A DNA stretch of 64,000 nucleotides, taken from positions 868,501 through 932,500 of the forward strand of contig OY848928.1 in NCBI GenBank assembly GCA_963693285.1. Reading direction: 5' to 3'. Both the position numbers and the translations under genes were made by a program. The notes beneath the pieces were generated by a model. It was not told the DNA's origin, did no database searches, and worked only from the letters and a program-made list of their open reading frames with translations. The DNA is from Xestospongia muta. Its lineage: Eukaryota > Porifera > Demospongiae > Haplosclerida > Petrosiidae. Positions 18,338 through 30,400 of this stretch are shown one piece after another (the first letter of the stretch is position 1; each line of letters begins with the position of its first letter).

Positions 18338-18644
18338 GATAGTGAGCTTGATGGTTTATTATAAATTTACGAATGAAAAGAGAGAACTGATATTTAAATG
18401 AGAAGAAAGAGGGAGAAACCACGATAATTCCCAGAGCCCACTCAGCCTCATTCCCTCAGCTGACTAAGCATGACGTCACTAGTTCTTTTCGCTAGGGCGT
18501 GGTCATTCGGTAAATATTCATTTTTAATTGATCATCTGAAATTGAATATTAATCATTAGTTCTGCCCCTCTGGTAGTTGTCACCCGTTTGTGAAGTGTCT
18601 GTGTTTTTAAAGTGGGCAAGATTTATATATTCTAGGAGATAGTC
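18338..18644. promoter_or_regulatory. Bidirectional promoter PIAS / DET1 with a perfect CRE
   Basis: 307 bp between divergent start codons. It contains the palindrome TGACGTCA at 18471-18478 (consensus CRE/ATF site), a TGACTAA AP-1-like word just before it (18461-18467), and a GGGCGTGG GC/CACC box near 18494. The binding factors are inferred from consensus only. Confidence 0.6.
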
Positions 18645-20376
18645 ATGTTCAATCTCCTTCATGATATCCATGTACAAAGATCTCAACCAGAACACATACT
18701 GACACAATTAAATTTAAGAAGTACTAAGGTATTGAGTTCTGCTCAGTGGTACTACTCTCGACGCAGACTGTACACCGCCATAGTGCCAAACCATTCAGAG
18801 AATAGGATAAAAATCCCAGAGAATTGTTACTTACGTAAGTTTTTTCCAGACGGTCATCATCTTCTGGCTTTCTCCAACGACCAGAGGAGTGTAGAAATAT
18901 TTGAATATAAAGGTGTTGGAAGTGGTCACCAATTATATTCAACTGGTAGGCCTGATCAAGAACTATTAGCCACTTCTTTGTTTAATAGTTTTTTCAAGCA
19001 TCAATTCTCAATAACAGTAACGCAAGGAGATGAAGTATTAAACAGAGAATGTAGCTTGTTCACAACAGAGGGTCATTATGTCATTGTGGCCTCATCAGCT
19101 GCTTTACCTGATGACCCTTACCCTAACTTGCATGATACTCTCAAAAATAATGAATCGCTTTCTCCTAACATACGATTTGTATTAGAAAACTATACTCTTT
19201 ATTTGGTAAGCTTAAACAAAGGTGATGTCACTGATACACACGACTTTAAATGTGACAAAATTTTTCTTTCCCACAATCAAGGATTATCACTCTGTGATTC
19301 TAAATTGGCTGTTCTCTCGGCACAACATCAAACAATACATTTGTTTGAGATTGTTTGTGGTACTTTCATACCATTACAAGAAATTGGTAGATTTTGTTAT
19401 CCAGATGATAACTTAATTTTTAATGAGGCTGGCCTCACTCTTCCTTGTGCTGCTGAGGGCTCAGACAACGAGTACAGGCCATTTTTAGAGAATTGGATCA
19501 ACTCACTCAAACATAGGTTTCTTTGTTGTATTAAGGCACAAGCTGAAGCTGCTTGTACACCATATGATTTTACTCCTTTGGCAACATTTTATAAACGTTT
19601 CAACTATTTTAATATGCTAAGGATATGGAAAATGCAACTGTTGGATCAACACACTTTACTTTTGAAATATACCACTGAAGATATTGTCACTTTGAGACAA
19701 ATTGATCCTATCTCTCAACCAGCTTTTTTTGCTTTCTATGACATTGATACAACTCGTATATTAGCTGTCTATGAAAATTCTTCAGAAGATTTTCTGACTA
19801 TTTTTGAGAAATATGCTGATGAATTTCGCTCAGCAGTATCTCATCCATTGGCATATGACAGTAGCTGTGCTTCCAATTGTCTTTACGGACGGGCTTTGCA
19901 TATGAAGTTCAAACAAACCATTACTAACGCAAGATATGGTGGAGTTAAAGAAGCAACTAAGAGATTATTGGTTCAATTGCCTGTCTGTTCTCAATCCTTC
20001 TCTTGCAGTCCTTACCTTGATTTAAGTTTGTATCGCTATGATGACAAGTGGATATCACCTCTGGAGAGACCGAAGCCCTGTGGAGAGATGCCTGTCAAGT
20101 AAGAATATAAGGAGTATATTTATATTATTATACATATATGCTATTATGTGATTCATTCTACTGTTTTTTGTTCTCAGATTCTTCTCCAGGAAAAGTGGTC
20201 AACTCAGATTCAGTTTATGCACAAGTTATTTGGGTAACAATAACAATTCTGCTAACACAAGTACAAAGAGACTTGTGGCATATATATTTCATCCATATGA
20301 ACCTTTTGTTATTTCCATACAGAAGGCAGACAACGACTATGTTGTTAATTTGCATTTTAGAAACACATTGGTATGA
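18645..20376 (+). CDS. DET1: DET1 homolog (CRL4 ubiquitin ligase component)
   Basis: Two exons, 18645-20098 and 20178-20376, joined in phase 2, encoding 550 residues, the same length I recall for human DET1. Diagnostic segments: CYLRKFFPDGHHLLAFSNDQ, NRECSLFTTEGHYVIV, FKCDKIFLSHNQGLSL, RIWKMQLLDQHTLLLKYT, NARYGGVKEATKRLL, SPYLDLSLYRYDDKWISPLE and, in the second exon, LVAYIFHPYEPFVISIQ. In animals DET1 works with DDB1, DDA1 and COP1 in a nuclear CUL4 ubiquitin ligase complex that targets transcription factors such as c-Jun. Full-length and intact. Divergent from PIAS and convergent with LINS1, whose stop codon is only 26 bp away. Confidence 0.95.
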
Positions 20377-20402
20377 CAATAATATAAAAATGGATATATT
20401 TA

Positions 20403-22667
20403 TTATTGATATAGATTACTTGTACTACCTATCTTGTTGATAAATTCTATAATTTTAACAATCCTAATTAATTTGGATTCAACTGCCATCAATTGATTAT
20501 CTGCTGCGAGCTTTGACAACGAATAATGAAGCTGTACAAAAAGAGCCATTATTCGATTGTAAATATTCATTGCAGAATGATCTATCATTGATGTGATGTT
20601 GTTGTCTTGACCTTCATCTTCAGACTCACTACTACTGTAAGCCACTAAACACACAAGAGTCTCACTAGCTTGTCTTTTTGACTGAACAACAGGACTACAG
20701 TGACTATTTTTCTCTTGTTTATTTGACACTTCTGATTGAATTGAACTTGAACTTAGCTGGCAATCCTTAATGTCCTCTTCTTCAAATGTCGTACAATTCC
20801 TGTCTATTCTTGCTCTTTCAATTACATCTCTTTCTTTACAGAGATAGAGTAGTTCTTTCATTATAGTTTCTTCTGAGAGAAAACTCAGATACTCTTCAAG
20901 AAAACAGTCAAAGTCTGTCTCCACATTTATAATGAAGTCTAAAAGTGTGCTGTAATCAAAAGAGATGCTAAAAAGAAACTCTATCATTAATCCATTGATT
21001 TCCAATGCTGACAGGATTTCTTTATCATTTTGAGATCTGGATAATTCGCACTTAGCTTTAGTTAACTGAAGACAACTTTTAAGTACATCAACTAAACAAC
21101 TGTCTTGCTCGCTAACTAAATGAATTATTAACTGTTGCATAATAAAGTTGCAAGGGAGAGTACATGGAATTTGTGAAACCAATTCTTTAAGAGAATGCAT
21201 AAAAGCTGACAATGGGATCCACTGTTTAATATGGCCTATATAATATAAAGCAATACATAAAATATAAATTAACGAAATTGGCTTACCTTCTGCTAACAAC
21301 AGTGAAAGAAGCAACGATTTCCTTACAAATGTATCATTAATACCATCTTCCAGTGTCTTAGGATTAGGAGATGTCATATCTTCTATGGAAGGAAACGAAC
21401 AGTTTATTTCCAATGAGGTCATACGCAAGTAGCATGATACACTCTCACGTTGAAACCATTTTGTAAGAGATGAACTTATAGCATGGAGGAACTCTTTTCT
21501 AGTTAGACAATATAATGTAGTTTGTGGAAGTGGATATTTGATGCATTTTCTAAACAGATCACACATTCTAGTCAGAGACAATAGACAACAAGATGAGCAA
21601 TTGTGTATAACATCGGCAATATGACCTAATGTAGGAACTAAGACAGGTAGGACAATAGAGTTTTTATCAGAGTGTCGTAATAGCTCTAGACTCAATAGTA
21701 GAAACTGAACCAGCATCTGGTTAATGTCTAATTTTATACTTAACTTTGATGATGTAGAAATACTCTTTAAAAGTTCTGGCCAAAAGGAAAGGAGAAGAGA
21801 CACACAAAAAATCTTTTTCCTTTCTATAGAAATACAAAATATACAAGGAGACATTTACTTACATTCAGTAATACCTTTGTCATCTAGTGCTGATGTATTC
21901 TGAAATGTCATTTTTCTTAAATTCTTTAATAGTTCAGTGATTAATTGCAAACCATACAGTTTCCCTATAAAAACAGAGAGTAGTCTGTTACAATATATCC
22001 ATGACCAACATTGCAATTAGTGAACTAACTGACCATGCTGTAACAAATGAACCTTCTCACTCACTAACTGTATCATTAATTTCTTTACAGTGTAATCAAA
22101 GATCTAAAATACTCAACATGTATGAGAACTTTAGAAGAAGACAACTTACCTCAGGGCAGCATAATGGACTGACAAGTATGGACAATAATGACTTATATGT
22201 AGCATAACAAACAAATGATTCACTATTATATAGTAAGGTAACCTAAATAAAAACACTTTCTCTTATAAAATTATTGTTACAACAATGTGAGTACCAAATC
22301 ATTTGTTATATCTGCTGCATGCAAACTGTGTGATGGATTTAACAATAACTGGCAGAGTTCAATCCTCCAGTCCTTAAGGTTGAGTTCACTGCCAACAGTT
22401 AATGCATATAATTGACGTAAGGTAGACAACTTTAGGAGAAGGACATCTTTATCTTGTTCAAGTGCCTACATACATGATTAATGTGACCAATCAAGTTATC
22501 ATCAGATTGAGTGTTGAAAAATCAGTTAAGTAAATTATAAAGTTATCTGTCAAACTATTGATTACTTTGTCCATGGTTAGTAGCTCAATATTCTGCTGTA
22601 ACTTCTCTTGTGGCTGTACATCAGATAGTATGGAGTTATAAAGAGATATAACACATGTAACGTCCAT
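20403..22667 (-). CDS. LINS1: Lines homolog (LINS)
   Basis: Starts at ATG 22667 (MDVTCVISLYNSILSD). Exons 22566-22667, 22295-22465 and 22150-22242 join in phase; a further exon lies around 21864-21966, but its junctions do not close cleanly in my reading. The rest is 21287-~21830 and 20403-21235, separated by a 51-nt stop-free intron (21236-21286). The helical-repeat body and the C terminus match the Lines family: FDYSTLLDFIINVETDF followed by FLEEYLSFL, the acidic VCLVAYSSSESEDEGQ motif and NRIMALFVQLHYSLSKL. Drosophila lines is a nuclear/cytoplasmic segment-polarity regulator in Wnt and Hedgehog patterning; human LINS1 is linked to cognition. The molecular function in sponges is unknown. 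It is convergent with DET1 and divergent from DDX46. Confidence 0.82.
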
Positions 22668-22833
22668 AATTAGAAAATTATTCTATAGAATAATAACAAT
22701 AAAATTATTAATTATTTATTAGCTATAAAATTATTTTTAACCCTGTTAGAACTGACTTTCTCTTCAATCGTTGCAGTCACGTTTTTTTCTTTAGTATTTT
22801 GTTCATTCTTGATCTGACCTACTATCACTTAAT
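22668..22833. promoter_or_regulatory. 166-bp bidirectional promoter LINS1 / DDX46
   Basis: The two start codons are 166 bp apart on opposite strands. AT-rich on the LINS side; no TATA or CRE seen. Any promoter must serve both genes or overlap their 5' UTRs. Confidence 0.55.
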
Positions 22834-25800
22834 ATGCCTCGAGAGAGAAATTACAGAAGAAAAAGATCACATAGCTCTTCAGATGCGTCAGGTAAGTGAA
22901 GGTATAAACTTAGTACGTTATAATTACGTAATTTATTCTAGTAGGTAATAGTGATAGTGATAAGAGTCCAGAAAGACGACCAAAATATCGACGAGGGAAA
23001 GAAAGGGACCGAAGGCGATCACGATCTCGTAGTCGAGAAAGGCATGTGATTGTCATGTGACTAACTGTATATAACATCTTTATTTTATTTAGGTTCAGGC
23101 GACGTTCGCGAAGTCGTGAGCGTTACCATAGAGACCGCAGACAAAGAGAAATTAGAGAAGCAAGAAATAGATCGGAAAGCAGAAGGTGAGCATTAATTAG
23201 AATCGAACTATAGAGTAGGTAGGCATTAATTAGAATAATAATGTAGGCTAGTGTACTACTAAAATGTGTACGATGTGAAGCTGTCTCTCCTTGTGTTTAG
23301 ATAACATCTGCTGAGGAGAGAGTACTACTCTCGCTCGAGTGCAGGAGTACATATTACCCATTATACATGATATATATCCCCATATATGGTATATACTAGT
23401 ATATGTCATTGCCGTTTTAAGTACATGTAGGAAAGCTGTTGGTTTCTGGACTGTCTGGTCTAATATTGTAACAAAAGGGTTAAATATTATAAGCCATTGT
23501 CGACTATGGACACTCCAGGACTACTTTCAGGATATGTAATATTAAATAATTAATTAATAACTAATTATAACTAATTATTGTTATAGGTAACAATAAGTTG
23601 TTTTGACATGTTAAAAATATATGTACATCACACATGTATGTGTGCTTTATGAGCTCTGCTAATATTTTTAAATTTTAACTCCCTCTGTCAAAGTAATATA
23701 TTGTGTTATTTGAGGCCATTTACATTCTGTTCCTCAGATCTATATTACTCATTGGAATGGACGTGGTTTTTGAAGATGTAAAATAAACTTTAACCTCTAG
23801 ACTCTCTGTAAATCAATGTGTGATATTCTAATATTTAACCCTTTATTAACAATCTGTTCTTCCTTTGTGTTTTATGTAGCCCTCCGAGAAGAGAAAGAGA
23901 GAAGGAGAAAGAAAGAGGAAAAGATTTTAAAGAAAAGAAATCCAAGAAATGGGATGTACAAGATCGTAGTGATAAGACTGAAGATCAAAAACCCAGTCCC
24001 AAACCTTCACAACCTCCAGTCTCGGTTCCAGTGATACCTCAACCCGTCACTGAGGTCAAACCTGAACCTCAGCCTATTCAAGCTACCATTATTCCTGAAG
24101 AAGAGGCTGAACAGCAACAGACTACAGTTGAAGAATTGGAAGCAGAAACAAAGAAGATTGAAGAAGAGATGAAGAAAAGGAAGGAAAGGATGGCAGCATG
24201 GCGAGCAGCACGACAAAAAGAAGAGGAAGAAGCACAAGCAAAATTGGAAGAAGAGAAAAAGAAACGAAAGGAGTGGACTCTTGAGGATGATGACGACGAC
24301 GACGAAGACGAAGAAAATATGGAGGTAGAGAAAGAAGCTGGGAATGATGAACAAGAAGTCGATCCATTAGATGCATTTATGGATGATGTCAGTCAAGAAG
24401 TAAAGAAAGTCAACGAGGCCTTTCAAAAAAAAATTAATGCAACTAATGGTGACAAAACAACTGTTATCACTGTCACTAAGGTCAAAGGTCAGGTAGAGGA
24501 CGTCATTAAAAAGGGAGAACTCCTTCAAAATGATCAAGACGCAATTGAATATTCTGACGAGGAAGAGACAACAGACGCTGAGCTGGCTTCAGCCTTGTCC
24601 ACCATTCTCAAGAAAAATAAAAAGAAAGAACTGCCAATAGTTGACCATCGTAAGATAGAATATCAACCATTTCGAAAGGACTTTTACAAAGAAGTACCTG
24701 ACTTAGCTCGTATGACACCTGAAGAGGTTTCAACGTATCGTATAGAACTGGAGAATGTCAAAGTGAAAGGCAAAGATTGTCCTAAACCAATCAAGACGTG
24801 GGCCCAATGTGGTTTACCAAGTCGAGTCCTTGATGTCCTTAAAAAGAATGGTTATGAGAAACCGACACCCATTCAATCTCAGGCCATCCCAGCAGTGATG
24901 TCCGGGCACGACCTCATCGGTATAGCTAAGACCGGAAGTGGAAAGACACTTGCTTTCCTGTTACCGATGTTTCGTCACATTTTAGACCAACCTCCACTTG
25001 ATGCCGATGACGGTCCCTTATCATTAATATTGACTCCGACTCGTGAACTTGCTATTCAAATTTATAATGAATGTAAAAAATTTTGTAAGTCGCTCAAATT
25101 GAAGCCTTTATGTGTGTACGGTGGATCGGGGGTTAGTGAGCAGATTGCTGACTTAAAACGTGGTGGAGAAATTGTGGTATGTACTCCAGGAAGGATGATT
25201 GACGTTCTTGCAGCAAATAGTGGGCGTGTCACTAATCTTCGTCGTGTGACCTATGTTGTTTTAGATGAAGCTGATCGAATGTTTGATATGGGTTTCGAAC
25301 CTCAAGTGATGAGAATTATCAGCAACATCCGTCCTGACCGTCAGACTGTGATGTTTTCGGCAACGTTCCCACGACAGATGGAAGCCCTAGCAAGAAAGAT
25401 CCTTACTCAACCAATTGAGGTACAAGTAGGTGGGCGGAGTGTGGTATGTAAAGATGTCGATCAGACAGTTGTAGTTATCGATGAAAACCAAAAATTCTTC
25501 AAATTGTTAGAACTTCTCGGCTTGTATCAGGAACAAGGAAGTGTATTAGTTTTTGTTGAGCGTCAAGAGGTTGCCGATCACCTCATCAAGGACTTGATGA
25601 AAGCATCTTACCCATGCATGGCACTGCACGGAGGTATGGACCAATCTGATCGAGATAGCGTTCTCAGTGATTTCAAAAATGGGGCAATCCCATTGCTAGT
25701 AGCAACATCAGTAGCTGCTCGAGGACTAGATGTAAAGCAATTGATTTTAGTTATCAACTATGATTGTCCGAACCATTATGAAGATTATGTACATCGTTGT

Positions 25801-26871
25801 GGTCGTACAGGAAGGGCTGGTAGGAAAGGATATGCATTTACTCTTATAACACCTGAACAAGCTAGGTATTCTGGTGAGATTCTCAAAGCTCTTGAACTTT
25901 CAGAAGCGACTGTACCAGACGAATTAGCTGAATTGTGGAAGAGTTTTACAGAGCAGATGAAAAGTCAAGGAAAATATAAACCTAAGCGCCGTTTGGTTGG
26001 GTTTTCCGGCAAGGGATATCAGTTTAACGAGGAAGAAAATGCTAAGTTACTTGAAAGGAAACTCAAACAAAAGAGCACATTGAATTTAGCTGATTCTGAT
26101 GATGAAGATGAATATGCTATCATTACTATGGAGAAAAAGTTGGAAGAAGTCTTTAGTGGTAAACCACGTAAAATTGATCCAAGTGCCCCACAACTTCATC
26201 TACAAAAAAGCCAGCAACAACTCAATGCTACAGCTTCAAAGAATCTTGCCAAAGCGGCTGCTATTGCTGGTAAAATTGTCACCAGTAAAAACCTCACCGC
26301 AACAGGCTCTGGACTGTCAGCTGCACAAGAAGCAGCTACCAATGTCCTCAAAGGAGAAGAAGTCAGCATGTCTGGGGCTGCCTTGGCTTCACAAATTGCT
26401 GCTTCTATCAATGCAAAAGTTGGTGCAAGTCGAGCTAAAGTATCCAAAGCTTATCTTCCAGTAGGAGCTGTCCTCCCTAACAAAAGCCGACCAGATGAAG
26501 ACGGTGAGGAGGACGAAGATGATGATGATATCTACCCAAAAGCAGATATGGGACAATTGATTCGTTATGAGGATGACATTGATATTAATGATTTTCCGCA
26601 GTCAATTCGATTTCGTGTCACTACTCGTGATGTTTTGGACGAGATTGGTGAATATTCAGATGCGTACATCTCTGTACGTGGTATTTATATCCCTCCTGGA
26701 AAACAACCTAAAGGTTTAGAGAGCAGACTCCACCTTCTAATTGAAGGGAAGACCGAACGATCAGTCTCTTTAGCCAAGCAAGAAATCAAACATTTAGTAA
26801 AAGAAGAAGCACAGAAGTTAGCATCACATGTCAATCCTTACCAAAAGTCAGGTCGATACACAGTTCTCTGA
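22834..26871 (+). CDS. DDX46: ATP-dependent RNA helicase DDX46 (Prp5)
   Basis: Exons 22834-22891, 22945-23041, 23093-23185 and 23880-26871 give 1079 residues (human about 1030). RS-rich N terminus (RRRSRSRSRERFRRRSRSR), charged Lys/Glu/Asp region with the DPLDAFMDD motif, then a DEAD-box core: Q motif region (YEKPTPIQSQAIP), Walker A (AKTGSGKT), PTRELA, TPGR, DEAD, SAT, and motif VI (HRCGRTGRAGR). A KH-like C-terminal segment follows (FRVTTRDVLDEIGEYSDAYI). DDX46/Prp5 remodels U2 snRNP to allow stable branch-site pairing in prespliceosome assembly. Intron 2 (23042-23092) must use a GC donor to keep frame. Intron 3, 694 bp, is unusually long for this window and shows no other exon. Confidence 0.96.
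23186..23879 (+). other. Long DDX46 intron without recognised content
   Basis: 694 bp between the third and fourth coding exons. AT-rich, no tRNA or snoRNA boxes recognised; small reading frames here have no coding character. Confidence 0.45.
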
Positions 26872-26986
26872 GATGGTACTTCAAAGCAAAACTTTTAATG
26901 TAATTTCTTCTTTTTTTGATTTTAGTTACCATTATACTTGGTTGTAGTTAATTTGTAATTATTGTTACATAATAATTCACATATTG

Positions 26987-27181
26987 TTATTTTATTTTAT
27001 TTGTTTCAATTGTTGGAGATCGGGTTTCAGTCTGAGATTGAGACTCAGTCTCAGTCCTTGTGAAATAGTTCTGTTCTTGTTTGGCATCAAAGTATGGCTT
27101 GAATATGTACATGCCACTGGCCACACCTACTGTAATTGCCACCACGATCTGTATCAGAGGAACACGTGTCCTTACCCACAT
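26987..27181 (-). CDS. PIGBOS1: PIGBOS1-like mitochondrial outer-membrane microprotein
   Basis: A single-exon 64-residue ORF with one N-terminal hydrophobic helix (PLIQIVVAITVGVASGMYIF) followed by a polar Thr/Glu/Gln-rich tail. The helix-end pattern G-x-A-x-G-x-YIF-x-P-x-F matches vertebrate PIGBOS1 (54 residues; outer mitochondrial membrane, contacts the ER protein CLCC1 and modulates the unfolded protein response). Position supports the call: human PIGBOS1 lies on the opposite strand at the 5' end of PIGB, and here the ORF lies 230 bp upstream of PIGB on the opposite strand. Its stop codon is 115 bp from that of DDX46. Similarity is short, so the assignment rests on motif plus synteny. Confidence 0.72.
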   Translation of the reverse strand: MWVRTRVPLIQIVVAITVGVASGMYIFKPYFDAKQEQNYFTRTETESQSQTETRSPTIETNKIK

Positions 27182-27411
27182 AATCTACAACGTGAGAGGT
27201 AGTTCCTGTTAATCATACCAATAAATTCAGTACATAAATTACATACTGGTGCTGGCTAGAATATGTTGGTACACAGCTCTATCCATTATAACTCTACATT
27301 ATCTACAATACATTATAAATACTTACAAACTGTCAGCTGTTAGGCTAGTATTTAGTATTCAAGTATTAGTATGGGTGGTGACATTTCACTTGGTGAGCTT
27401 CAATTGGAATT
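27182..27411. promoter_or_regulatory. 230-bp bidirectional promoter PIGBOS1 / PIGB
   Basis: Space between the divergent start codons of the microprotein and PIGB. AT-rich; an upstream out-of-frame ATG at 27371 opens a 14-codon uORF that ends (TGA) overlapping the PIGB ATG by sequence ATGA. Confidence 0.5.
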
Positions 27412-30400
27412 ATGAGGGAAAGAAAGAGACCTATTACACCAAAAAAGAAGACAAGAAATGTGGGTACTAGAGCTGATAGTCATGATGGTTATGGTTGGTC
27501 TGTCTTTCTCTGCTTACTTATCTTCAGGGCAGTGAATGCCTTGATGTGTCGGACATTGTTTGTACCTGATGAGCATTGGCAGTCTTTAGAAGTGGCATAT
27601 CACATGACTTTTCAATATCCATTACATCATAATTATGTCATTGCAATTATGTACAGCACATTAAACTGTTTAGTGCATTCTCCTTGACAATTTTCCTACT
27701 CGAGGTTATCTTACGTGGGAATGGGACAAAGGGATCCGAGGGTACACGCATCCACTCATTTTTGCAATTCTCTACAAATTACTGGTATTGCTTGGAATTG
27801 ACTCACCCTGGATGATAGTAAGTGAACACACACGATCATGATACCAAAGATAACTAACTGAATTTGTAAACGTGCACTAAACTGAATTTGTAAACGTGCA
27901 CTATTTACAGTATACAAATGACAGCAATAAGTTATATTCAGAGCTGGAGTGCACATTTGAAATTCTCTTCAACTAACTCTAAAACTAGAACTAAAATGTA
28001 GCATTATTTAATATGATAAAACATTTTAGTTACAGTTTTAGTTTTAGTTGAAGAGATTTTCAAATGTGCACTCCAGCTCTGAATATAACTTATTGCTGTC
28101 TTTTGTACATTGTAAATAACTTGACAAATTGTTTGACTATTTATGGTATCATTATTTGTCATATAATGAAAACTAGTTCACGTAGAGCAACTTCAATTTA
28201 TTTGAAATTAAATTCTTAAAGATATACTTTAATCTCAGATGCCTTTGATCTTTTCCAGATATGATATATATTTAAACAATACCAGAGAATATTATATATG
28301 GTGTCCAACGGTGTCTGTTCAGGTACCATTGGACATAATAGAACAGTGTCTACAGTGCTTAATAATGTTTGTTAAAGGGTGTATTTGTTCCATTGCTGTG
28401 CATCCAAGTTACATGGAATGGCTTAAAAATGTGTTATATTAGATATTTGAGTTAATACATATTATTTATATACTAATTATTTACTGTTAGTAAAAACTTA
28501 TAGACAAAATGGGACTCATAGTCAAAATTTTAGACAAATGGGACTCATAGTCAAAATTTTAGACACAATGGGATGAGACAAAATGGGATTAGATGAACTG
28601 GACTCTAATCATCAATACAGTACTATCTGGTATTGTCAATATAGGCTGAGAGTCCACGACTTTTGCAGAGTTTTGCAGCTGCTCTTGGTGATTGGTATCT
28701 CTATAAACTTACCAAGCTCATGTTCTCACATGATGTGGCCAAATATGCTGTATCCTTCCTTATATAAATTAATGACGTAAATAATCTTAAGAGTTATCGA
28801 CTATCTTTTCTTCACTAAATGTCACTTCATAGTTGTTATGTCAGCTGCTTTCGTGGTTCACATTTTATTGTTCCACTCGGACATTGTCTAATAGCTTAGA
28901 GACATCTTTAACACCTGTTATCTTTTATTATTGGTTACTAGGTGTAACCATGACAACCAACAATACTAAGTAAGTATGAAAATAGTTAGTATTATCCAAT
29001 AATGGCTGGACGACAAGATGGAGAGATGTAATCAGTTTGTCACTAAAAAGGACAAAGGAAATTACTCTATTCTTGTCTCTGTTAAGAGTATCTCTCGTTC
29101 TGATAGGAACATAGTACTCTACTTGTTACTGTCAACGTGGTCAATTCTCATACGACCAACAGGGTGTGTTATATGGGGACCACTAGTGGCCTATCACATG
29201 TTAAAACATTTGTATCCAGGTGGGAGAAGAAAAGAGATATATCAGTTTATTATCATATGTTTGATTATTGGGTAAGAGATGAATAGCGAGTCGGAGTAGT
29301 TCAGATATCTTTCCTTTTTTATAAAGAGTTTTATCTTTTACATGGTCAATCCTTATTGACAGATGGTTTTATGGAAAGGTCAGTTAATTAACTTTAATAT
29401 TAATTAGTATATAACTTTATTATCATCAGTTTGTGCACCATATATTGTCTCATTGAGTGTTAGTTTTTTGTACAGTGGGTATTTGTTCAATTGGAGTTCC
29501 TTAAGTTCAATTTTCTAGAAGGACAGTCGGCTCAGTTTGGTACTCATTCTTGGCACTGGTAAGTCAGTATAAAAAATGAAAAATACAATTTTGATTGGAG
29601 ACTTATTAATGTGGAATTGTTCTCCATTTTAGGTACTTTAGTCAAGGTCTACCAACTATACTGTTCACTTATATCCCACTTATTGCATATGGACTCTGGT
29701 CTTGTCATGGCAACCGTATCAACACCATTTATTCACGTTTTAAAGGAGTACCTTTCGCTTTAAGTTTTGTGTTGGTATTGGTACACAGTTTAATAAAACA
29801 TAAGGAATTTCGTTTTGTATTTCCAGTGGTACCTCTCCTTGTTATTTATGCTGGTAAGTGGACTATTATAGCCGATATTATAGACCAGCTGGACATATTG
29901 TGATGAATGTTTTGACAAACTGGGTTTATAAACAGAGCATTAATGGGTTGACCTTTGACCTGATTGATAAACTTGTTGGACAGTTAACAGGACAGCGTCA
30001 TTATTAATCAGTTCAGATTGCCATGGTAACAAGTATCTTGTTTTTACTAGGTTATGGCATGTTTCAGCTGATGCAAAAAAGGAATACAGGTTAGTAGTAT
30101 GTTTTTAAGAAGCCACTTGTAAACTGGTCATTGGTTGGTAGTAGTCTGTAGCCACACCAGTTAAGAACTTAAATATTTTTAGATTTACTACAAAAACTGT
30201 TTTGTCATGGAAAGACTAGTTAACCTTAAGTAGTTTTCTTTACAATATTCATTGAGAGTTAAGTGTTTAAGAGTTCTTTCTTTCAGTTCTAAAAACAATT
30301 ATATATTGTTTGCTCATTGTGAATGTACCAATGTCATTATATTTCTCACTTGTACATCAACGAGGAGGATATGCAGTTATGGAATATCTCAGAAAGGTAT

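Noticed and set aside
23339..23539. Small ORF in the DDX46 intron
   Set aside because: No conserved features, AT-rich random composition; the flanking exons join in phase without it.
24007..24376. Hydrophobic ORFs antisense to DDX46
   Set aside because: Reverse reading of Lys/Glu-rich codons (CTT/TTC); shadow of the real exon.
28239..28442. Small ORF in the PIGB intron next to the foldback element
   Set aside because: Does not fit the PIGB protein and shows no recognisable domain.
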